Assembly (NCBI GenBank): GCA_024811115.1
Contig: JAKOGH010000255.1
Coordinates: 1 to 50,576 of the forward strand
Length of the DNA stretch: 50,576 nucleotides
Reading direction: 5' to 3'
Origin: Terana coerulea
Lineage: Eukaryota; Basidiomycota; Agaricomycetes; Polyporales; Phanerochaetaceae
Below the pieces are notes generated by a model. The model saw only the letters and a program-made list of their open reading frames with translations. It searched no databases and was not told the DNA's origin. Positions 20,538 to 33,155 of the stretch are shown one piece after another. The first letter of the stretch is position 1, and each line of letters begins with the position of its first letter. The position numbers and the translations under genes are program-made.

Positions 20538-23500
20538 TCGGCGGGCGCGCGATGTTTGTAAGTTAAGGTCGTCCTGGTCAATGCGCTTTGTACGTTGCCC
20601 CGGAAAGAAGTGTACCGTCGTGTCGATATCGCCGAGCGCCTCGCACAGAAGTCCGGAATTGCGGGATGTCGTACGTGAGCGCGAAACCAGACCTTCTGCC
20701 AGCAATTGCTCATGCAGTGCTTACTAGGTCATAAATGTGCTATATATTTGCGGACTTAAACCAACCGTTATCGCACACGTTCGAAGTCAAGCTGCCTTCT
20801 TGATAGAGTATCTCGACCGCAGAATTTGCCGCGGAGATAGTCTGCTGAGGCAACGCACGAATGCACACATTAAATCGTTCCTTGAGGCTCCCGCCCAGCG
20901 CTCTTCAAGTCTCGGGACGTAATGGTGGCTGACCTCGCCAGTTGGTTCTGCCCCAGCGATGTGTTTGGTTCCAATTATACATTCACGGCGGTGGCGTTTT
21001 CCAGCTTCGAAAGGCCTTGCAAAGATTCGAGGGCTGTCGGAGGCAATTGGAAGTGAGTACTTATCTTGAGATCCGTATTTCATGTGACTAAAAGCCCGTT
21101 TACCTTTGTGCGACGTGTAGAATGTCTTGAGTCCACGTTTCCAACCCAAACTTGCCTCTTCGGCTGTTTGAGATGAGGGCCGGCACTGCTTAGCGTCTCC
21201 ACGATCTTATGAATATCATTGTAAAACACGGGGAGAGATCTCACGATCCTGCTGCCTCATGATCACCGTACTAACCACCCGGCAATTCACTTCAGGGATC
21301 TAGAGAGCGGATATCGCCGCACCTTCTTCCGGCATACTACTGCGTCACATACGGTTGCCGGCGGCTTCGAAGCTCGTCCTCAAGGGGCCTTCCCACAGTG
21401 GACCACCAAAGTGAGACCGGTGGCGGAGAACGTCGGGCAAGGTGAGTCAATGCGAATGTCAAGCAGCCGTCATCTTGCCGAATGAGTGTATTGTTGCGTC
21501 GACGGCCTTACGCTAGCGAGCTGCGCTGGCCGAGGAGGCGGGGCTCTGCTCGCCGTAACGATAGAGGAGGTCGGCCTCGGTCAGCACTGTCGGCTTCTTT
21601 GCCGCTGGACGGGCCGGCTGACTAGGCTGTCACTTTAACGTACACTTCAACGGGTACACTTGAACGCGATAGGCAAGAGTGTCCTCACTGCGAACGATTG
21701 TTTATTACCCTTCTACGAACTTAACTCAAGCTTAGAACACGGCTCCTGTCAGCATCTCCCATGGGCGTCATTTCCCTATCTGGTCCCAAGGTCATTGTTG
21801 GATGATTGAAACGGCAAGCGGCAGGTCATAACGGCCTCAACGCGGTGAAACCGCCTTCAACAATTCAATGGAATGTCTCTACCCCTCCACCGTTCTAGGT
21901 CTTTCCCGCCGATCCCAACTAATCTAGGACAAGCATCTGGCTCGAATGAGCTGTCACACAAGCTCTCTGACTCTGAGACTTTCGAAGGCACGTCGAGACG
22001 TTCTTCTCACCATTCCGGCCGTACGGTGGATTTTACTCATTACCTGCGCGTTTGCCCACAGATAACGTGCAGGATACACGCGCCCGGGCGCCCAAGCACG
22101 CCACGAACCCGATCGGAAAAGCTTGCAGAACGTGGCGGTTGGTATTTTGATACCTGGAAATTGCATTGCCGGGTCACGCAATCGATTACGAGGCCATTCA
22201 TTGTGCATCGCGCGCCAAAGATCCCGCGAGGAGGGTAGCTGGCGAAGCCCCCAGCATCACAGATGATCACTGCACGGAACCCCCGCAGGCGCTGTGCTGG
22301 ACAAGAGAAGCCAGCAGAAGCCAGTGGGCCATCCGCGAAGCCCCCTTTAACCTCCGAGAAAGTCCAGTAAAGGCCACGGGAGCGCGTTCGCAGGCGTCTG
22401 TGCCAGCCTCTGCGCACACGTGGGCACAGGAGAGACAGGTGCGTTAAGTTAAACGTAACGTAACGTGCGAGGGGCGACGACGGTTCTGACGCTGGGCGCG
22501 CTCTCGGCCGCAGGCCGCCCCTCCATGCAGGCAAAGCCGTGGCGTCAAGTGCGCTCGGTAATCCCCGCCGTGCGCGGGATCCTAGGAATCTATCCCCTCT
22601 TCCTGTACGTGAATTTCATTCCGCGCGCCTTCTCGGATTGCATCTGACGCTTTGCATGCACACATCCAGGTCGTGTAGTGCCCCGATCTGCACGAGGCAC
22701 CCGGCCAGCGTCGTGCATGGGCATGTCTTTGGGATGCTCCGCGGTCGCTAGAGCTTCCAAGTTCCATGCAGAGACATATTGTATGACGAAATGCAGAACA
22801 TAGACGGCATATGGAAGTCCTCCCGGATGGAGAATCTTTATTTATAGCCCGGGGAAGCCTGGAGCCCAGTCGACCGCGCGCGGCACAAGCCCCCACTTAT
22901 CGCACGTATCGCGACAGAAGGCCCATTGCACGCAGGCGCCATGGAAAGCGTGCGGGCGCGGCCAGGCGGTTCTCCCGGGGCAGTGACGCGAGGAGGGAGG
23001 ATCGCCGTGGTACCGAAATGACCAGGGTCTCAGGGCGTGGATGTCCGGGGCAGCACAGCTCGGCGTCACCGCTCATTTCCGCGTGGGCGCGCGAAGGCCC
23101 GCGGCGGGGCCCTCGCAGCCAACCTTACCGCCACATCTGCGCAATCGGCGCGCGGTCACCAGGGTCCTCCTGCCTGGGCGGGACGTGGAGCCCTGAGAAC
23201 GCGAAGGGCGAAATCCGGTTCCGTGGACGGCGGCAGCGCCGAGGCGTCGTATTGGCTTTGATTCTAGACGGATATCTGCATTGAAAAAATGATACAACAG
23301 CATGTACAGCAAAGCAATGGCATATGGATTGAACCAGGATAATAGGGGCCAATGTCCATATGATGGATAGCAAGTGAGAAGACAACAGCGAGCAGAAGGG
23401 GCCAGGCATAGAATACGAGACGTAGCACAAAAAGCAAGAATACAGTACTGTAACTGGTAGAGATATGAGCGTACGCATAGTGAGGACCTGAATCAAGGCA

Positions 23501-23559
23501 GATACGAGGGCGATAGAACGTGTCAAGACGAAGAAGAAAATAGATGAACCAGGAGGAGA
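20538..23559. other. 3-kb gene-poor interval
   Basis: No recognisable gene or RNA is found. A short ACGTA direct repeat occurs near 22452-22465. A 157-codon GC-rich frame at 22811-23284 (+) has arginine-rich, low-complexity composition and no domain. The stretch 23290-23559 is AT-rich and most likely the 3' untranslated region of the leftward zinc-finger gene. Confidence 0.4.
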
Positions 23560-25796
23560 TCAAACAGCAGTGAGACTACTCCGGCGATACACCTCCGGAC
23601 GCCACCCCGAAGGTTGGTGAGACCCGCTCGCGGACAGCGAGGAATACGAGGCGTAGGAGGAATACTGCATTTGGCTGTCGTGCCCGCCGGCGGCCTGCTG
23701 GGGCTGCGGCTGGTGCACCGGCTGGTAGTGGGGCGCGACGTCCATCTGCGACGCGGCGGCCGAGCGCTGCATACTGCCCATGGGCACGCCGGCGTAGTGG
23801 CCCTGGGCGCCGCCGTTCGTCGTGCTGGACAGCGTCGGGAGCGGGAGCGGGTCCGCACGGACGAGGCGGTCGGTCTGGATCGGCGCGAGCGTCACCGGCG
23901 GCGACGACGGGCGGTGCGCCGACGCGCCCTGCGACGCGTAGTTTTGGGAGGCGTGCGGGTACCCGCCGTACGCCGCCTGGCCGACGCCCTGCGACGGCGC
24001 GTACGCCGCGCCGTGGTGGCTGCCGTGCGGTTCCACGTGCCCCTGCGGGGACGAGTACGCGTTGACGACCTGGTTGGAACCGTACGACGACGAGCCGCCG
24101 GTGGACGCCGGATGCGAGTATGCGGGGGCGGAGGCGGAGATGTGGGGGCGTAGCCTTGCGCGTAGGTGCCCGCAGAGGTGAAGGGTGCGTTTTGCGGCTG
24201 GGACGGGTTGGCGTTCGTGGACTCTATGGGCGAGTGCGGGACTTGCGCTTGCGAGATCGAGTGGCGGGTTGCGCGAGAGAGGGCTGTAAGAGAAGTCTGA
24301 GCGTTGGCTCGCGAGGACTATTAGCAGGTTCCGACTCACAGGTAGACTCGTACTTTGCGGATTGCATTTGAGAGTACCCATATGGCGACGTGGGCGATAC
24401 TGGCTGACTCTGGGGCCCATAATTGCTATCGACACTCGATGTGGGGGATGGCGGCTGATCTCTGTCGTACCCGTAGGTGTCTACTGGGGCCTTGACTGAG
24501 CCGTAGCGGTGATTTGAGATTTCAGCCTGGTTCCACTGCGAAGATGCGTGCATGTGAGGGTTGGCGTACGCCATTTCCGGCGACTGCGAGATCTTGGCGG
24601 AGGGATGGAGGGCTTGCGAATAGGAAGGATAGCCCAGCTCCGGCGTCGAGCGCGTCGACGACTGGCTGGACGCACTGCCAGGTGCTTGCGAGTACGCATG
24701 CTCGAGCGGCGGGGGGCGTGTCAGGGGGCTCCGGGATCGTCTCGAGGCTGCTCACCACGGGCGAGCTGTCGATGCTGTGGACGGGTGTCGCGAACGTGAG
24801 GGCGGGGTGCCGCTCGTCGAGCGGCTCCTGGACCGGCTTTGTACGCTGCGAGCCTGGCTCTGCTGCCGGGTCATCGCAGCCCGCGCTGCTGATCCCGAGA
24901 CTCTCCGCGAGCCAGGCGAGAGATGGATGCGGTAGCTGGCATCAAATGAGATCAGCCAAATGCCGGCGTGGAATACAGAGGGCGAGAGAGCCAAGCAGGT
25001 AGCCGACGTCAGGCTGCGGCCGCGCACGTCGCACGCGCTGACCGCAACAGTGAACTGCCACCCTCGGTGCTTCTAGCTCGCCTCGCAGCGCTGGCGACAT
25101 GGCCAGAAAATCAGGCAACAGTTGCCCGACGATGGCACCGCGGGAACAACCAAGGGGAGCGAGACGCCCGCCGAGCTTAAGCGGGCGCCTCGCGCCCCGT
25201 GCTTCGCACCATTGCAGGAAGGGCGCACTCACTGTTGCTGCAGGTTGTCCTGGCGGGAGCATCGCGTCTCGCAGCCGGGGAAGGGCACTTGTGGTTGCGT
25301 TCGCCGGTGTGCACGCGGGTGTGGCGGGCGAGATGGCCGCTGGTGGTGAAGTGGCGCTCGCACTGGGAGCACGAGTACCGACGGCGTTGGGAGGACGACG
25401 ACGACGACGGGGAGTGGGCGCACTGGGAGGCGGGGCTGGAGGAGTACATGTCGCGTTTACTGGGAGGGAGAGGACAAGGCTCTCATTGATATGTGCAGGG
25501 TCGGCTATAAGAAGGGTCCAGGTTGGGAGTACCTGAAGCGGTGTCGAAGGACTGGATGAGAGGAAATGCAAGATTCGAGGGAGATCGGTCGGATCCTGGC
25601 TAGGTGGAGGCGAAGGGCCTGTGCCGAGTTTATCTGGGTCGAGTGCTGTGATGTGGACAACCGCCAGATTTGGCCTAGAACGGTGGGAATGATGATTCAA
25701 CTGCAGAACCTGCGAAGTTGCTTCCGCGCTGCCTCCGTATGCTGGGATGTCTGCCACGCCTCCGCGCAGTTCACACCCCGACAAACGCTTTGGCAC
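23560..25796 (-). CDS. NRG1: NRG1-like C2H2 zinc-finger transcriptional repressor, frame broken several times
   Basis: A nuclear DNA-binding protein. Two adjacent C2H2 fingers closely follow the yeast Nrg1 pattern: YSCSQCERHFTTSGHLARH, linker TGERNHK, then CPFPGCETRCSRQDNLQQ and HYRIH. Exons on the minus strand: 25533-(5' end uncertain, Met possible at 25796), 25233-25479, 24340-24935 and 23560-24283. The intron inside finger 2 is about 297 nt, long for this window. Downstream is a low-complexity Ser/Pro/Gln/His region containing SLETIPEPPDTPP, ending EVYRRSSLTAV. Frame breaks needing one base each: a missing base near 25283-25285, one shift between 24752 and 24935, an extra G in 24711-24716, and a missing G in 24124-24128. 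Nrg1-type proteins repress glucose-repressed or filamentation genes; the role here is inferred. The 5' end is the least certain part. Confidence 0.72.
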
Positions 25797-28700
25797 AGAC
25801 GCTAGGAAAAAGGTGGGCGGTTGGGCGAAGCGTGCCCAGGTCAGCTTTGAACCTTTTGGTCGCCGTCGCCCAGCGTCTCGCGGAGTGTTCCCTCCCTCCG
25901 TGAATGTGGCCGTTTAGGACATTTCATCCTGAGTGCCCCAGCCATGCCGACCCTGGCCGCCGTGCTGAAACACGGCCCCGGGGCTCCCGTTGCGGACGGT
26001 GTGCTCAGACAGGGTGCTTCTAGCCTTCGGTGCATTGCGTTGTGCCGCGATTGCCTCTGATCACAAATAGTGAGTGGCATGCGCAGAGCGGTACGTGCGA
26101 CAACGCTGCGAGCCAGGCCTCACCGACCGTGCGTGGCCCGCCCCAGACGCCGTAACAGCGCCCTCGACCGCCATCCAGCCAATCGCCGCCCGCCATCTTC
26201 ACGGCTCCCTCCGGTATTCACAGCGCTAGCCCAGACGCCCAGCGTCAGACCACTGGTGTTCGCATCTCAGATTACTGTACAATTGCTGCCAGAAATGAAC
26301 CCGTCGGGTTCTCCCCCTGCGCGGATTCACCGACGTCCGCAATCAGCCTGGCTGCCGAGGGTGTGATTGTTCGGCACGCCCACTGCTCGCTCCAGCTCGT
26401 CGTTACGTTACAGAGTGCGCGTGTCTCAACAGAGCTGCTAACCGTTTGCGTCCATGTCCTCCATCAAGCGCATCAGCAACAGCTTGTGTCAGAGGCGGCT
26501 GGGGGCACCCTCGTTCGCTTCGCCAAATGCACTCTGGAAAGGCACATCAGTGACCTTGACACATAATATTCGCGGCATTGGACGCATATGAACAGAAATG
26601 CGATGGGCCGTCCTGTCAGCAAAATGAGACTGTTGTTCACTCTGAGACCTTGTCCGACGGAGGATGGACGTACTGGGGATTGTCAAGGGACGGAGCGGAA
26701 GCGGAATGCGGCTGAGCTTGCGCGGCCTCGTGTCCTGTGCTGCAGCTCCGAGTCCGACATATATCTTCTGGGCGGGAGCCCACATATTGCTCATGATGCA
26801 TCGCGGATCAGTCGACGACATTACTGACGTGCCTGAGAGCAAAAGCGCAAGCTGAGTACAGCCAAATGACCATGCGTAGAGCGATCAGGGCACGCACTTG
26901 TAATTTATCTCTCCACAGCTACACACCATCGGAAAGCCAGTGGAAGCTTGTCTACATACACCTGCCCCGCCGTGGGCGGACAAAGAGCCGGTGTCAATGG
27001 GCCCGCGACGGACGTCAGAGGTCCCACTGCGGCGTCGAGGCGCAGTGGAGATGGCGTGGAGATGCGGGCGCGGCCTGGGGGTCTGTAACGAAGCACATCA
27101 GCAGAGCGTACTGGAGTAGTGCACCGCCACTGAGAGACAGCTCACCAGGCTCATAGTGATGCCACAAAATGCATGCTCTGGAAGCTCTGGGCATTGCGAG
27201 GCTTCTGCACGACATGACATCGGCGGTAGCGTGCAGATCTGACTTGCGATGACGAGCTAGTCCTTTGTGGTCACCGAGAAAGAGTTTAACATGCTAGTGC
27301 CATCATGCCGCAGCTCGTAACCTATATTGAAGACGACCCACACGAATCCAGGTGGTTCAGAGACGGTGCTGTGATGTGGTGGCACCTGAGAAAAAAGGTT
27401 GGACCCAATTCCACACTACTTCTTGCAAGCTTCGCCATCACGAGAGACTGCTCAGTAGCTGCGTTTTCGTCGGGTGAATTGTTCATGATAGTGCTTACCG
27501 ATTTACGTGTCGTACTCGCTGCGACAAATCATGGTATGTCCAAGCCGGTGACTGCAGTCCGCAGAAAAGTGACAGCGAGCCCTAGGCGAGACCGTCCACT
27601 GCTCGCAGCCTCTTCTTTGTTTTTTCCGGTTCTGAAGGAAATAAGCGGGGTGTTTTGAACTCAGTAACAAGTGTCTTGATGCGTACGGGCCTGCGAGGGT
27701 GATCCTTTAGAGTTCATTGACGTGGTGTCTGGAAGGTTGTGTCGAGCGTTGCCTCGGTAGTTTCCGTGACTGCCATCAATTCCGCCTGCCACAGTGCTAG
27801 CGCTCGCCTCGGCATCATCGGCACCGCTCTTTCCAGGGGCCGTGCTTCAAGGTTCCTGGCAATGCCATCCCATCTGTGCTCACAGCTCGTCTTCACTTCC
27901 TCGAACCCAGCCTACGCTGAAGACTGGAAACATCACTTACTTGGAACTGCCTCTGCTTGTCCACAATACAGTCCCGCTTCACTTGTCGGACAAGCGTGTG
28001 CTTCTAGCGGCGGGATGCCATACAGCACGGCGTACGTGTCCGTCGGCTCACCGCACCCACCGGCGCTGTGGAAAATCCCAAACGGTTGGCACTGCTTATG
28101 CGGCCGTAGGTGCGTTCAAAACACAGAATACACTTTTACCATGACTAAGAAGCGCAGTACGTAGAGCAGTGCTCTGCATAGCGATGATCGTGGAGGGCGC
28201 ACCTCCGCAACTCCAACCTCTGGCAAGTGCTACCATTGGACGAGGCGTGCTACGTCCTATTGAGCCGCAATCTATCATGTCCCGGGCGCATTACGGTGGA
28301 CAGCAGGCCTCAGCAGGCGCTGTTTTGAAGCCGCCCGAGGTTACCAATCCTCATTGCGGATGATGATTCGCTCAGGCTGCTCGTGCGTCTGCATTTCGCA
28401 TCAGCGATAGACGGGATGGCTGACCGCTTTAGAGTACGTACTCCAACCAATCAGCGCTCTATTGATGGTAGAGGGCACCCCAGAACTCTCCCCAGGGACG
28501 CCGCGCCAGCTGTGGCCTCGATGGGTCGATTGTAGTGCTCGCACACAATGCACACCTCAGCGCGACCTGCAGATGGCGTTATCCTCCGCTCTGACGTGCG
28601 ATCTGCGGGGATGTGCAGTTCGTGCCCTATCGACTGCCCGACTGTCGTCCCGACTTAATTGGCACCCATGTCAATGTCTTCTGTCAAGATACCAATGCAG

Positions 28701-31700
28701 AGCCCTCGACGGTTCCTGACCGAGTTCCTGAACGCGGATAATGCATCTTTCCCCGGCGGCATAACACGGTATGTGCGAGGGCTGCTCGGCTTTCTAATCC
28801 AGCATGATTGCGCTCATGCTTCCTTGTTATCTTCGTGCATGAAGGCCAAATGATCCCGAGGACCCACCGACTGATGGCCGCTCAATACTCTCACTCCAGT
28901 TCCAGAGAGGCGATCATTATGGCTCGTCCATACGGACGTCGTGTGTATGGGAGAGCACTCGCTCCACCAGCTCTTCGCGAAGCCGGACAGCCCTGGCCAC
29001 CAACTGAATGCCGATCTTTCCTAAGTGGACCGCCCACCTCTGTGACGGTTATCAAAATCCCTACGCAGCGGCCATCTGGAGGTGCGTAGTCGATCCATCA
29101 TTCCCCGGTTGCTGATGCATTCGACAGAGCGTTATGGATCATCCTCAGAAAACTCCCTAATGCTGATGTTTCTGGAGGGTGCTGCGATGCTACGTTGTGC
29201 AACAATATTCCTTCAGGGGGTCATTCACAGCTTCCAGACTGCAGTGATTGTACAGAATCTTAACGCCGCTATCAAGTCTGCTACGTACCTCCTCTTAATG
29301 AAATTTCATTGCAAAGCTTGATACCATGGTTACCCTCGCGGGGCAGCCACAGGGTCCGATCATGGCCGGCGCGCACACTCCTGAGGTCTCCACCGCCGTA
29401 GGTTTCGCTCGCGATATCAGTCGCTCGAGCGGGCCCGGCCGCGCGGGAGGGTGGAGCACGCCGCATCGCCATGATATGCACGACCAGGCGGTTTTCTCAT
29501 GCGCGGTTTGATGTCCTGCACCGCCGGCGGCCTCCAAAGAAATGGTCGGTGCTTTCGCCCCGGCGACCCAAACGCAGCAAGTTACCGAGCGAAAGGAAGC
29601 TCGCGCGCGGCCTGGGCGACGGGAGCTCAGCTGGGAGGCTTTAGGGGCCGGTTACGTGACGGTTAGGCTCCCGGGGACGGGCAGCGTGTGCTCGTGTGAT
29701 ATGTGCAGGCTTCGTAGAAGGCTGCACGACGCTGACGCCAGCGCTGCGGTTGCGCAATTCCAGGAGATACACTTCGTGCACATCTCAAGCGACCAGGCAG
29801 CAATAATTAAAAGTGTGCGGGACGAGAGCTCTTGTTCGCTCGTGCGAAGCGAAACTGGTCGAGAAGCTCATCTTGCACGCTCGGTCCCATAGTGCCAGCC
29901 TCGATAGCTCACCTTGACGCGCCTTATCGTCGCAACGAGTGAGAACACAGCACGGTTGAGCAGTGAGGACGGCTTGATCATCAAGAATGCTAGGAGCACA
30001 AAGCGAACCTCGTCCTAGGTTCACGCTACAATGCATGCATCCTGTCCAGTGCCGTACCTACTCCACACCACACACCAGAGCGATTCTATCCGGTGCCTTG
30101 TACTGAGATCCCAACGCAGTTCCTGACCAGAAGGTTTTGGCCCACCGTAACGCAGTTGCCACACGACAGCAGCCTTCGACCCCGTGCGAGCTCGGTACAG
30201 CAACGAACGTGCTTTTCGTCTTCCAGCACATAGGGACCTACAAGACATTCAGAGCTAGTATAAGCGCATTCGGCTGCCGTTCAAGAACTTGAGTTACAAC
30301 CTTGTGGCCCTGGACCCTAAGCGAGGACGACAGCCGCGCGTTCGCGGATGGACCCCCGTGGGGTGTACGCCGTGTCGCCCAGGATCCACGGGAAAGTTCG
30401 CACAGAGGTCCATGATCATGGCGCGCGGCGCGGCGCGAGCAGGCTGGCCGCCCGCGGCATCGGCGGCCGCAGATCCCTCGTGCGTAAAGCAGCCGTCGTC
30501 GGCCTCGCAGCTTGGCTGCTGCGTCGCGAGCCCCCGCGCCCGGCGCGGCGGCGTGCCACGGTGTACTATCTCACGCTGATTGAGTTTGGTAGGTAGCTAC
30601 GTGATCCCGTCCATTCAAAGGGGGCGACGTTCAAAGTCAGCTATGAGGACGCGGCACCCATCGAAGGGCACTGGCCGCCCGGGCCACCCCCAGCCTGCGA
30701 AGCGCATCCGAGACGTCGAGCGGCAGATGACTTCATCACGGCCGTGGAGGGGAGATTGAGCTTATGTGGCGTAGGGTTGACTTTACCTCTCAGCGCACTG
30801 CTGCTTGGATTGAGTGGCCCGCACCCGCACACGTTGGAGGGCGCAAATCAAGAGAAGGCGGCATGCTTCGCGGCGCCCCTGAGGTCATCGAGGCGCGCTG
30901 AACGTTGAGGCGGGATATAGCGAGGCGGGCGCGAGACTCACTGTTGACAATGCTGAGTAAGGAGACACAGTCTCGATACGATCCCTATAAGCTGCAGCGC
31001 TCTCAGCCGGAGCGCGGTGAATAGGCCGGTCGTGGCCAGCTTCCTGAATTTGGAGGGCGCACGAGCGCGTCTGTCGCAAGCGAGCTGTGCAGCAGAAACT
31101 TATGTCATTCTGTTGAGTCGGATCAGCGGTATGTTGTTGCGAATTCAGTCGCGCCAGCGAACCTGTAAGGTGACCTCATCGAAAGTAGCCTCTGCTGCAG
31201 AGCGCGTTTCGCGACAGGGCCGGAAGCCCTAGCGGTCCATTCGTCAGTATCAATGTCAAGAGCTGTGGTGATGGGACATACGTGAACATATTTGCAATCC
31301 TGACGTGTCTGAGCGCGGATGTATCCGAGTGCACATGCATCGAGCGCATAAGTGAGCACTACAGCCGGCGCGGGAAGCGTTCGCTGCATTCGCGCTGCCA
31401 GGATCGCGCGTAAAGCCCATCCCAGCAACGCGCCTTCGCCACAGGCGAACATCCTGGAAATCAGGGACGGACTTACAGTGCTGCTGGGATCTGCCGACGC
31501 AGCCAGGCATTTGGCATCCAAAGTTTGATACCAGCCGCGGCAGAAGCTGCGCGCACCGCCCGGGCTCTTTGCCTGCTTAGCCAATACGCCGTGGGTCGGA
31601 GGAAACGGCGTGCGGCGGACGGCTGGGCAGCAAGCCAGCATCCCGTCCTGCGCCGGGCGCGGCGGCGCGCGTGACGGTCGCTGTCAAGAGGGCGCCCCAA

Positions 31701-33155
31701 GAAGGTCAAATGCGCGGATGTGCGGCCGGGTCCCGAGGTGCGACGCGCCCAGGTCGTCTCCCGTGCGCACAAGGGCGGCAAACTGCTCCTCGCCAGTGGG
31801 CACGGACAGGAGTAGACATCTGGTTTCTGGGGCCTTCGCGATCATGGGACTCGGCGGCCGTCTGCATAAGCTGGGCAGAGCGGGTCGCTTCGCATTGATA
31901 GCCTGGAGGTAGCCCACGTCCACAAGGTCATTGTGCAGTGCTGAAATGGCATCATACCTGGACTTCATCCAGCCCTGCATCGATCTTGGAGAGCTGTAAA
32001 TGAATCCAAATGGAACTATATTCGAAGAAACTGGACTTTGCAGCCAATCCAGACCACTTGTACGTACTTTGCAATGAAGCGCATTGGCTGAACGGCGTTC
32101 CGCTAATGGCGCGCGGTTGAGTTGCATCTATACCCTGGCTAACTTCGCAAGGTGAGATGCATTACGTCCAGATGCCTTATCTGGGTTTTAGCAGCTCACT
32201 CAGAAGGCAGTGCTCACCAGAAATCGCTGCAATACGCGCAGCGGATGTAAAGCTGCCACCTAAAGACGACCTGAGAAGCGGCTGAATATGCAACTCAATG
32301 AAGGCGAATCTAGGGAGAGATAGCTGATGTGCCGAGATGAGTACATCCGCTACCATACGGGGCGTGGCGTTATACTTATCCTTCCATGTCGTTATCATTC
32401 CAACTTTATTGGAGCAATTGAAAGTTGAAGCGCACAACCGACAGAATCGCCGTCGGGCCTTGTTTAGGCGGTCAGACAAAAATACCTGGGAAACACTGAC
32501 ACGTCAATGTTGCGATGAAGTGAGTTTAAAACAGTCTTGGAGAACAGAAAATGATCACATCTACTCACTAAGACTCGTACGGTTCTTCGAATGCAAATAT
32601 TGTTGGTTACATCCGACAAGTGGGATGGGTGCGCAATGTCAGCCCGCCCAGCGTGCCAACAGGAAGGCCTCCGACTTTCCCCGCCACGAGCGTCGGCTCA
32701 ATATGGTCGGTCGCTAAGCCGTTCAGCAACCAATCAGGCTTACCTTCTGCTTTTTACGGACGGTGTGGTAGCATCATAACAAGCGGCTACAGCGCTCGCA
32801 TAACGAAGTGAGCCGGGGAAGTGCCCCAGAGACAAAGATTGTGAAGGAAGCTCAAGCAAACGAACTTGGTTGCCAAAAGCAGATGGTCGGCTTCTGATCC
32901 GACACACGTGGCTGGTTCCGTTAAACGCCCGTCGAGCCGTTCCAGCCAAGAAGCGCCGCCCGCGACCTCGACCTTGACTTCATCTTCACTAGGACTTCGA
33001 CAGGCGACCCTTACCTTCAGCGGTTCCTGCAACTGCAGCAGCGCGTATGGTCTCATTTTGAGACCTTATTCTTACTGTTCCTGCTTGTAACGACCCACGC
33101 AGCTCAAAGTTATTCGTTGGTTTTAGTTTCACGAGCCAACCGCTTCCCTAGCGCC
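25797..33155. other. 7.4-kb region without a recognisable gene
   Basis: This is the largest gene-free block in the window. Many short frames occur but none shows a family motif. The better candidates are 27305-27658 (+, 117 codons) and a leftward group between about 31700 and 32480 with possible GT-AG joins. Some stretches (28880-29060, 30330-30590) look like decayed coding DNA. No terminal repeats, reverse transcriptase, transposase, tRNA or CRISPR-like array was seen. It could be eroded mobile-element or duplicated-gene sequence, but nothing proves it. Confidence 0.4.

Noticed and set aside
20538..23559. tRNA genes, CRISPR arrays or telomeric repeats in the gene-poor gaps
   Set aside because: No cloverleaf-compatible T-loop with matching acceptor stem, no regularly spaced repeats and no TTAGGG runs were found; the ACGTA repeat near 22452 is only a few units long.
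23264..23563. Hydrophobic 99-codon frame that resembles a membrane protein
   Set aside because: It lies in the AT-rich 3' flank of the zinc-finger gene; the hydrophobicity follows from T-rich sequence and the frame has no conserved pattern.
24942..25796. 284-codon open frame on the minus strand
   Set aside because: Only its first part matches the presumed 5' exon of the NRG1-like gene; the rest runs through the finger exon in the wrong frame and through the long intron, with low-complexity composition.
31123..31641. 172-codon minus-strand frame
   Set aside because: No family motif and no supporting splice structure; an apparent GT-AG pair inside it is only about 23 nt apart, too short for an intron.
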